Assembly (NCBI GenBank): GCA_016793585.1
Contig: JAEUJR010001174.1
Coordinates: forward strand, 1 to 13,402
Reading direction: 5' to 3'
From: Archangium sp.
Lineage (GTDB): Bacteria; Myxococcota; Myxococcia; Myxococcales; Myxococcaceae
DNA: 13,402 nucleotides
Shown piece after piece: positions 7,045-12,633 of this stretch (position 1 is the stretch's first letter; every line of letters begins with the position of its first letter). A program made the translations under genes and the position numbers. The notes under the pieces are model-generated. The model was not told the DNA's origin. It searched no databases and saw only the letters and a program-made list of their open reading frames with translations.

Positions 7045-7052
7045 GGGTGAGG

Positions 7053-7059
7053 CTCCTTT
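7053..7059 (-). promoter_or_regulatory. Shine-Dalgarno AAAGGAG for the start at 7044
   Basis: AAAGGAG is followed by 8 nt and the ATG at 7044. It rules out the in-frame extension to 7233, whose translation is Arg/His-rich and lies inside the upstream gene in another frame. Its first base overlaps the last base of the upstream stop codon (7061-7059), so termination and initiation are likely coupled. Confidence 0.8.
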
Positions 7060-7538
7060 CAGAAGACGGTGGACCAGCTGAAACCGGGGGTGGGGTGCAC
7101 GTTGAAGCGGCCGTCGAAGCCGACGAGCGCGCCGACGCCGAGCCGCACGTCGAGCCCGCGCCACGCGGCCCAGACGACGCCGAGCTCTCCGTGAACGCCG
7201 GTGCCGTGCGTGATGGAGGTGCCCACGTTCCACTCGTTGTTGAGGCCCTGCACGAGCGAGACGGAGGCGAAGAGGCTCGAGGGGCGGCCCGAGCCGAGGT
7301 CGTAGCGAAGGAAGTACGCCGTCAGCCCGGTCTTCAGGAACCAGGTCGTGCGCGTGCCACCTTCGGGCGTCGAGTCGACGATGAGTGGAAACGCGCCGAC
7401 ATGCAGCGCGAAGAAGCCTTCACGCAGCTCGACGCCGATGGAGGGCGAGCGAAACGCGTGCACGCTGAACTGACGTTGCGGCGCGGCGGGCGGGGAGGGC
7501 GTCTGAGACAGGAGGAGCAACAGGGCGAGTGCGTTCAT
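7059..7538 (-). CDS. Small putative outer-membrane beta-barrel or surface protein
   Basis: The 159-residue product opens with a signal-like MNALALLLLLSQ and a short Pro-rich spacer (about 13-20), so it is probably exported. The mature part alternates hydrophobic and polar residues with many aromatic and Gly residues (GFFALHVGAFPL, GLTAYFLRYDLGSG, LFASVSLVQGLNNEWNVG, HGELGVVWAAW, VRLGVGALVGF) and ends in a terminal Phe. Together these are typical of short outer-membrane beta-barrels. No specific family is recognised. It is the first gene of a two-gene operon with the DUF4386 fusion (14 nt between stop and next ATG). The ATG at 7538 has only a weak AGGGG upstream at short distance, so the exact start is less certain than the frame. 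Confidence 0.72.
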   Translation of the reverse strand: MNALALLLLLSQTPSPPAAPQRQFSVHAFRSPSIGVELREGFFALHVGAFPLIVDSTPEGGTRTTWFLKTGLTAYFLRYDLGSGRPSSLFASVSLVQGLNNEWNVGTSITHGTGVHGELGVVWAAWRGLDVRLGVGALVGFDGRFNVHPTPGFSWSTVF

Positions 7539-7612
7539 GCCCCTGTTGTCGCGCCGAACCGCGCTGGCGACAGTGGCCGCTCACGACACTCGATTGGCGT
7601 CGCGCGACACCG

Positions 7613-8653
7613 TCAGTGCGCGGTCAACGCCTGCTCGCGCCAGGCTCCCGGAGGCACGCCCTTCCACCTTCGGAATGCCTTGTGGAACGTGCTCGGCTCG
7701 TTGAAGCCCAGCAGGTACGAGATCTCGCCCAGCGTCAGCTTGTCGTCGGCGAGGTAGTGCTGCGCGGTCGTGAGCCGCGCTTCGTCGACGAGCTCGCTGA
7801 ACGTGTCGTTCGTCTCGGCGAGGCGGCGCTGCAGCGTGCGGGGCGTCATCGCGAAGCGTTGGGCCGCGGCTTCGATGGTGAGGCCGCCCGTCGGAAGGCT
7901 CGAGATGAGCGCGCGCAGCACCTGGTCTCGCAGGTCGTCGTGCTTCTCGGGCAGCTGGCCGAGCAGCGTGCGCGCGTACGACTCGAGGTACTGGCCGATG
8001 CGTGACGGCGCGCTCACCCGCACGGGCAGCGCCAGGTCCTTCTCGGGGAAGACGATGGCCGTCTCTGGCTGGTTGAACTTCGGGGCGACGCCGAACAGCG
8101 CGCGATGCGGGCGCGCGTCTGCGGGCGCGGGGTGAAAGAAGCGCACCTCGCTCGGTTTCCACTCGGGGCGACCGGTGATGAAGCGAATCAGCACCACGGT
8201 GCTCGCGGTGTTGAACTCGGCGATCTGATTCGGTGGCGCCTTCGGCAACCCGCGACACCCGGGGTAGAGGTGCACCTCACCGTCGATGCGCTCGGCCTCG
8301 GTGCGGCCCGCGTCGTGGAGCAGCCGTGAGAACTCCACCACGCGGTCGATGGCCTGACCGACCGTCGCGCTCGACGCGGCGAGGTGCCCGACGAGGTGAA
8401 AGCCGTCGAGGTCGAGCAGGGCGGCGAAGCGCAGGCCGAAGTCGGGCTCCTTCATGCGCTCGGCAGCCAGCACCCAGAGCGCCTCGGTGGTCTCGACGGC
8501 GACGCGGAAGTCGGGGGCGACGAGCGCCTCGAGCGTGAGGCCATACGGTGTCAGTTCATGACTGAGGTCGAGCCCGCGTGCCTTCACGTAGCCGAGGAGC
8601 GCAGCGACGGTGGAGCCGGCCACCGTGTACGACGGCGTTCGGGGGTTGGGCAT
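7613..8653 (-). CDS. AraC-family transcriptional regulator with arabinose-binding-like N-terminal domain
   Basis: The 346-residue product fits the long AraC/XylS class. Residues about 20-210 resemble the Arabinose_bd type sensor domain (LVGHLAASSATVGQAI, then a VRFFHPAPADARPH-like segment split near 170-183). The DNA-binding domain is at about 240-346: a first helix-turn-helix at about 258-280 (TIEAAAQRFAMTPRTLQRRL) and a second with the classic LGFNEPSTFHKAFRRWKG (315-332). The effector is unknown. It is divergent from the epimerase-like gene at 8776, the usual place for a regulator that controls its neighbour and itself. The ATG at 8653 has no Shine-Dalgarno but has TACTTT 6 nt upstream, so it may be leaderless. 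A perfect inverted repeat covers its expected -35 region. Confidence 0.9.
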   Translation of the reverse strand: MPNPRTPSYTVAGSTVAALLGYVKARGLDLSHELTPYGLTLEALVAPDFRVAVETTEALWVLAAERMKEPDFGLRFAALLDLDGFHLVGHLAASSATVGQAIDRVVEFSRLLHDAGRTEAERIDGEVHLYPGCRGLPKAPPNQIAEFNTASTVVLIRFITGRPEWKPSEVRFFHPAPADARPHRALFGVAPKFNQPETAIVFPEKDLALPVRVSAPSRIGQYLESYARTLLGQLPEKHDDLRDQVLRALISSLPTGGLTIEAAAQRFAMTPRTLQRRLAETNDTFSELVDEARLTTAQHYLADDKLTLGEISYLLGFNEPSTFHKAFRRWKGVPPGAWREQALTAH

Positions 8654-8659
8654 CGGGCA

Positions 8660-8665
8660 AAAGTA
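8660..8665 (-). promoter_or_regulatory. Candidate -10 element TACTTT of the araC-type gene
   Basis: On the minus strand TACTTT ends 6 nt before the ATG at 8653, matching the TANNNT pattern. The expected -35 position (about 8682-8689) falls inside the inverted repeat at 8681-8698. Confidence 0.5.
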
Positions 8666-8680
8666 GCACGGTGGCGCGCG

Positions 8681-8698
8681 ACGACAGCCGTCTGTCGT
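8681..8698. promoter_or_regulatory. Perfect inverted repeat, candidate operator in the divergent promoter region
   Basis: ACGACAG-N4-CTGTCGT is a perfect 7-bp inverted repeat with a 4-bp spacer (CCGT). It lies between the AraC-type gene and the epimerase-like gene, 15 bp upstream of the candidate -10 of the regulator, where RNA polymerase would contact the -35. Operator function is inferred from position and symmetry. AraC-type proteins more often bind direct repeats, so another regulator is possible. Confidence 0.5.
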
Positions 8699-8775
8699 GC
8701 CACGCCAACGCCACGGCCGTGCCGCCGGGCGACTGTTCCTTCACGCCGCACTGACGCGGCCTCGCGGAGGAAACC

Positions 8776-9780
8776 ATGTCGAACCGTCACGTCGTCTTTG
8801 GCTCGGGCCCCGTTGGTCGCGCCGTCATCGCCGAGTTGCTGTCACGCTCGGAGCCCGTCGTACTCGCCTCGCGCGGGGCTCGTCCCGCGTGGCTCGACGC
8901 CCGCGTTCAGCACGTTCGCGCCGATGCGACCGACCCCGCCACGACCCGTGTGGCCTGCGTGGGCGCGAGCCATGTCTACAACTGCACGAACGCCGCGCAG
9001 TACCACCGCTGGCCTGAGCAGTTTCCGCCGCTGCAGCGGGGCGTGCTCGAAGGTGCGCGCGCGAACGGCGCGGTGCTGGTCGTCGTCGAGAACCTCTACG
9101 TGTACGGCCCGCACGGTGGCGTCCCGATGACCGAGAACCTGCCGCTCAACGGCAAAGGGCTGCGGAGCACGACGCGCGTCGAGATGACGAACGAGCTCGC
9201 TGCGGTGACTGACCTGCCCATCGTGCGGGTGCGCGCGTCGGACCTCATCGGCCCCGGTGTCACCGAGTCGATGGCGGGCGCGCGCTTGTTCGAGCCGATT
9301 CTCTCGGGCGCCGCGAAGGTGCAGGTGATGGCCGACCCGACGCTGCCGCACGCGGTGACGTCGGTGACCGACTTCGCGAAGACGCTGGTGGCCGCTGGGC
9401 TCGACGAGCGCTGCCACGGCCAGGTGCTGCACGCTCCGTCGCTCTCGCCGACGCCGGGCGAGCTCGTGTCGCTCATCGCAGAACAGGCTGGGGTGAAGGC
9501 TCCGCGTCTTTCGGCGCCGTCACGCACGGTCGCGTCGATGTTGATTCCGGTGCTGGGTGTGTTCGTGCCCGAGCTGCGCGGGCTCAACGAGAACGCTTCG
9601 ATGTTCTACGAGCCCTTCATCGTCGACTCGACGCGCGCGAAGGCGGTGCTGGGCCTCGAGGCGACGCCGCTGCGTGAGACGATTCGTGACGCCATCGCGT
9701 GGTACCGCTCGCGCCACGTCGCAGCCATCAGCGTGTACGCGCCGCAGGGAGCGGTGGCTCGGCCGAAGCCGACGCCGTGA
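8776..9780 (+). CDS. NAD(P)-dependent epimerase/dehydratase-like protein (atypical SDR)
   Basis: The 334-residue protein has the Rossmann start VVFGSGPVG (GxGxxG-type, Gly9-Gly14), then RADATDP (about 49-55) and HVYNCTNAAQYHRWPE. At 106-112 comes NLYVYGP, a hallmark of extended SDR sugar-nucleotide epimerase-like proteins. The canonical YxxxK Lys is absent: four residues after Tyr110 is Gly. This marks it as an atypical SDR in which redox chemistry may be altered. Later motifs are RASDLIGPGVTES, HAVTSVTDFAKTLV and a closing TPLRETIRDAIAWYR. It is soluble and cytoplasmic. GGAGG at 8766-8770, 5 nt before the ATG, sets the start. It is transcribed divergently from the AraC-type regulator, which may control it. 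Its substrate is not deducible. It converges with the gene ending at 9789. Confidence 0.88.
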   Translation: MSNRHVVFGSGPVGRAVIAELLSRSEPVVLASRGARPAWLDARVQHVRADATDPATTRVACVGASHVYNCTNAAQYHRWPEQFPPLQRGVLEGARANGAVLVVVENLYVYGPHGGVPMTENLPLNGKGLRSTTRVEMTNELAAVTDLPIVRVRASDLIGPGVTESMAGARLFEPILSGAAKVQVMADPTLPHAVTSVTDFAKTLVAAGLDERCHGQVLHAPSLSPTPGELVSLIAEQAGVKAPRLSAPSRTVASMLIPVLGVFVPELRGLNENASMFYEPFIVDSTRAKAVLGLEATPLRETIRDAIAWYRSRHVAAISVYAPQGAVARPKPTP

Positions 9781-9788
9781 GCGAGAGC

Positions 9789-11858
9789 TCAGCGCCCCAG
9801 GGGCTTGAGCAGGGCTGCGAGGTTCGAGAAGTCGTCCGTCCACGGCTGCGGGAGCTCGGGCGGCCGCGGCACCACCGTCGTCATCGCGCTCAGCCGGTCG
9901 AGCTGCACGCGGTCTCTCGAGAGCAGCACCCAGTCGCTGGGCAGCTCGAGCGGGTCAGCGTCTCCGGTGGCCGGCCGCGCCACGACGTGCACCGCCTCGA
10001 AGCCCAGCTCGTCGGCCATGCGGAAGACGAGCGGCGCGAGGTCGAGCGTGCGGTTCAGCACGTTCACCGCGATGACGGACTCGGGACCCCGAAGCTGCCT
10101 CGCGTACACCGCGAACGCCTCCCGGGTGAGCAGATGCACGGGCACCGAGTCGCTGCCGAACGCGTCCATCGCGAGCACGTCGAGCTGCCCAGCGCCGCGC
10201 TCGAGCGAGACCCGGCCGTCACCCAGCACGACCGACACCCGGCCATGGGCCCGGCTGAGGTACGAGAAATACGCCGGGTCCTGGGCGAGGCGCGCGACGT
10301 CGGGGCTCAGCTCGTAGAAGCGAAAGTCGTCTGAGGCGCGCGAGTACGCCGCGAGCGTGCCGATGCCCAGGCCGATGACGCCGACGTTCAGCGGCGCTCC
10401 CGACGACCGGCGCGCGTGGTGCTCGAGGGCCAGGCCGACGCCGCTGCGGCGCGTGAAGTACGCGGTGGGCTCGTCGGCGAAGGCGGGGTTCGCCACCTGA
10501 AAGCCGTGCACCGTCGCGCCATGGAGGAGCGCCGTTCGTTTCGCGCCCTGCGGCCCGTGGCCGTCTTGAAGCACCCGCAGCGTGCCGAAGAAGCTCCGCG
10601 TCGACGCCAGCGCGCCGATGCTCGCCGAGAGCGTGTGCGCGACGATGACGCCGCCGAGGACGAAGATGAGCAGGTTCACGCCCAGCCGCGCGGCCAGCGC
10701 CTGCCCAGCGCCGGGCCAGGCGCGCTCCCGCAGCAGCCCCCATGTCAGCGCGCCCATCGCGAGCAGGCCCAGGTCGAGCTCGAAGAACGTGTCGAAGACG
10801 AGCGGCGCCACCAGCGCGACGAAGAGGCCACCGAGCGCTCCGCCCAGGGACAGGGCCAACGAGAAGCTGGTGAGCCCGGCCGCCTCGGGTCTCGTCGCAG
10901 CGAGCTCTCCGTGACACACCATGCAGGCCACGAACAGAAACGCGCTCCACACCAGAATCTGCGGCAGCACCGGCGCGCGCGTCACCAGCAGCCCTCCGGC
11001 GGCCACCAGCAGCAGGCCGAGCAGCGGCACGAAGAGCGCTCGCCGGTACCAGCGCGTTCCTTCGAAGCAGAGAATGAGGCTCACCAGGTACAGCGCGAGC
11101 GGCAGCACCCAGAGGAAAGGAACGACCGCGATCTCCTGACAGAGGTGGTTGGTGATGGCGAGGAGCAGCAGTGAGGGCAACGCGGCCAGCGCCACCCAGC
11201 GCGCCCAGACTGGCAGCGGAAACGAAGGCGACGGTTCATGCGCGTGCACCGTGGCGTCACCCGCCGCCCCGCGCGAGACGAGGAACAGCAGGGCGCCGAG
11301 TACGACGAAGCCCGCAGCCCAGCTCCAGGCCTGCGTACGCAGCGTGAGGAGGGGCTCGAAGACGAAGGGGTAGGTGACGAGCGCCAACAGCGAGCCCGCG
11401 TTCGAGAGTGCGTACAGTCTCCAGTGCGAGGCCGTCGGCTGCGCGAGCGTGAACCAGCGCTGCACCAGCGGGCCGGTGGCGGACAACACGAAGAAGGGTG
11501 CGCCAACGCCGACGAGCAGGACCCGCACCGTCATCCACCGAGGCCACGTGCTGTCAGCTGGTCTCCAGTCGTCGCTCGGCAACAACGGGGCGCGCCACGC
11601 CAGGGCCGTCACCACCAGCACCCCGAGCGCGATGAGGACGACGCTCGTGTGCACCAGGACCTGCCGACGCGGCGCGAGGCGCTGCAGCTGATGCGCCCAC
11701 GTGTAGCCGCCGAGCAACAGCACCTGAAAGAAGACGACGCACGTGGTCCACACCGCGGGCGAGCCGCCGAACCACGGCAGCAGCGCTTTGCCGATCAGCG
11801 GCTCGATGGCGAAGAGGAGGAAGGCGCTGAGAAAGACACACGCGCCGTACCGAACCAT
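9789..11858 (-). CDS. Fused membrane (MFS-like) / spermidine-synthase-like protein
   Basis: The 689-residue product has an N-terminal membrane part (about 1-425, ten or more hydrophobic segments, opening with FLLFAIEPLIGKALLPWFGGSP). This is typical of the fused MFS/spermidine synthase family. The C-terminal part (about 440-689) is a class I methyltransferase/aminopropyltransferase fold: VGVIGLGIGTLAAY (about 492-505, nucleotide-binding loop), FYELSP (acidic end of strand 2, near 515), GDGR (near 549), and MDAFGSDSVPVHLLTREAF (near 563), where the Asp is at the usual catalytic position. True spermidine synthase activity is not assured; many fused members have unknown substrates, and no speD or speA homologue is nearby. 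The stop is 8 bp from the convergent epimerase gene. The ATG at 11858 has TAGCGT 6 nt upstream; the nearest AGGAG is 12 nt upstream, too far for a good ribosome site. Confidence 0.88.
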   Translation of the reverse strand: MVRYGACVFLSAFLLFAIEPLIGKALLPWFGGSPAVWTTCVVFFQVLLLGGYTWAHQLQRLAPRRQVLVHTSVVLIALGVLVVTALAWRAPLLPSDDWRPADSTWPRWMTVRVLLVGVGAPFFVLSATGPLVQRWFTLAQPTASHWRLYALSNAGSLLALVTYPFVFEPLLTLRTQAWSWAAGFVVLGALLFLVSRGAAGDATVHAHEPSPSFPLPVWARWVALAALPSLLLLAITNHLCQEIAVVPFLWVLPLALYLVSLILCFEGTRWYRRALFVPLLGLLLVAAGGLLVTRAPVLPQILVWSAFLFVACMVCHGELAATRPEAAGLTSFSLALSLGGALGGLFVALVAPLVFDTFFELDLGLLAMGALTWGLLRERAWPGAGQALAARLGVNLLIFVLGGVIVAHTLSASIGALASTRSFFGTLRVLQDGHGPQGAKRTALLHGATVHGFQVANPAFADEPTAYFTRRSGVGLALEHHARRSSGAPLNVGVIGLGIGTLAAYSRASDDFRFYELSPDVARLAQDPAYFSYLSRAHGRVSVVLGDGRVSLERGAGQLDVLAMDAFGSDSVPVHLLTREAFAVYARQLRGPESVIAVNVLNRTLDLAPLVFRMADELGFEAVHVVARPATGDADPLELPSDWVLLSRDRVQLDRLSAMTTVVPRPPELPQPWTDDFSNLAALLKPLGR

Positions 11859-11864
11859 GGCGCC

Positions 11865-11870
11865 ACGCTA
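11865..11870 (-). promoter_or_regulatory. Candidate -10 element TAGCGT of a leaderless gene
   Basis: On the minus strand TAGCGT is followed by GGCGCC and the ATG at 11858. This nearly repeats the TAGCAT-CGGCGCC-ATG in front of the gene at 4101. An AGGAG just upstream is 12 nt from the ATG, so translation from a leader is not fully excluded. Confidence 0.45.
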
Positions 11871-11895
11871 CTCCTGCGCCGGGCGTGCGCGAGCC

Positions 11896-11991
11896 CTCAG
11901 TGCAGCGAGACGGGAGCCGCCGCTGCCGGTGCACCAGCCTTCGCATCGACCGACGCCTCTTCGGCCGCGAAGCCGTCCTTGCGCACGTGCA
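11896..11991 (-). pseudogene. Detached 3'-end copy of the surface-protein gene at 12634-13402
   Basis: These 96 bases align without gaps to 12633-12728, with 8 mismatches by my count (about 92%), including a 44-base identical run (11931-11974 versus 12668-12711). The aligned part includes the TGA stop (11899-11897) and encodes the same C-terminal tail (VRKDGFAAEEAS, then VDAKAGAPAAAAPVSLH), with Asp for Glu and His for Arg as the only changes. Six mismatches are synonymous. It has no start codon or upstream domain. The frame runs back only to the stop of the gene ending at 12011. It is therefore the tail of a lost paralogue or an old duplication, not an expressed gene. The rest of 11859-12010 contains only the promoter of the 11858 gene and about 20 unassigned bases. 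Confidence 0.85.
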
Positions 11992-12010
11992 GCCAGCGCC
12001 TCTCCAGCGC

Positions 12011-12418
12011 TCAGGTCAGCGCGAGCAGATCGTCGTCGAGGTAGCGCTTGTTCAGCGCCTTCCCATCGGCAGACAGCAGGTAGAAGGGCACCGCGTCGCT
12101 GAAATGCCAGAGCACGTCGCGCACGACGCCCGACCGGGTCTCTGCGCCGGAGACGAAACGCACTTCGTCGCCCAGCCAGTGGCGCGGCTCGGGCAGTGGC
12201 CGCAGCAGGTCGCCCAAGACACGAAACGTCGATGCGCCGTGCGAAAGCACGGTCCAGTCTCCGACGCGCGCGAAGCCGAACACGTGTCCCGCTGGCATCA
12301 GCCGCATGAAGCCGTCGCGGTCATCTGGGTGGACCAGATGCAACCCGTGTTCGGGGTACCAGTTGTAGAGCGCGAAGTTGGCGGGTCGGTTGGACAATCG
12401 GGCTGACGGCCCCTTCAT
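12011..12418 (-). CDS. Uncharacterised 135-aa protein
   Basis: I do not assign a family with confidence. The 135-residue product is soluble, without a signal peptide or Cys. Notable features are an aromatic N-terminal motif ALYNWYPEHGLHLVHPDD (about 16-33), a central beta-rich part (VFGFARVGDWTVLSHG), a PRHWLGDEVRF segment and a C-terminal KALNKRYLDDDL. Short proteins with a YPE...HPDD start and a KRY...DD end occur in many bacteria as uncharacterised, sometimes immunity-like, proteins; this link is from memory and weak. The ATG at 12418 overlaps the stop of the upstream fragment in an ATGA arrangement, and the GGAGG upstream touches the ATG with no spacer, so it would depend on coupled translation or start slightly later. 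It is followed by the detached copy of the surface-protein tail. Confidence 0.62.
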   Translation of the reverse strand: MKGPSARLSNRPANFALYNWYPEHGLHLVHPDDRDGFMRLMPAGHVFGFARVGDWTVLSHGASTFRVLGDLLRPLPEPRHWLGDEVRFVSGAETRSGVVRDVLWHFSDAVPFYLLSADGKALNKRYLDDDLLALT

Positions 12419-12606
12419 CCTCCGTCCACCCCCGCGTCGGCGACACCAGCGTCATCGACACCGGCGTCCGACTGCAGGCAGCGGTGCTCGACACAGACAC
12501 TCCCTGAGGCGCACTGCCGAGCGCTCGAGAGCCGCCGTGCCTCAGAGATTGACGCGAAGTGAAGGCGCACGAACGGCAGTGTTGGGGAGACCCGACGATG
12601 GCGCAA
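12415..12606 (-). pseudogene. Orphan Cys/DAG-rich fragment
   Basis: The minus-strand frame ends with CASGSVCVEHRC followed by SDAGVDDAGVADAGVDGG and a TGA. A CxxxxxCxxxxC motif with a DAG linker is a familiar element of myxobacterial secreted lipoproteins, where it normally follows an export signal and precedes a folded domain. Here neither is present: upstream sequence (SPTLPFVRLHFASISEARR) has no signal peptide, the only available start is a TTG at 12606, and the frame stops right after the linker. The frame is continuous, in phase, from the stop of the surface-protein gene at 12634. It is most simply a gene remnant. The TGA overlaps the ATG at 12418. The remainder, 12607-12633, shows nothing. 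Confidence 0.42.
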
Positions 12607-12633
12607 GCGACCCGAGACCGGAACACCGGCCGC

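Noticed and set aside
5527..7050. Long plus-strand open frame opposite the DUF4386 gene
   Set aside because: It is rich in Arg, Glu, Asp and His as expected for the antisense of GC-rich coding DNA, and has no recognisable domain; the minus strand encodes clear membrane segments.
7045..7233. N-terminal extension of the DUF4386 protein to 7233
   Set aside because: The added residues are Arg/His/Ala-rich, overlap the upstream gene in another frame, and a good AAAGGAG is placed for the ATG at 7044.
10416..11174. Plus-strand open frame opposite the spermidine-synthase-like gene
   Set aside because: Gln/Arg/Glu-rich antisense translation with no motif; the minus-strand gene has clear family motifs.
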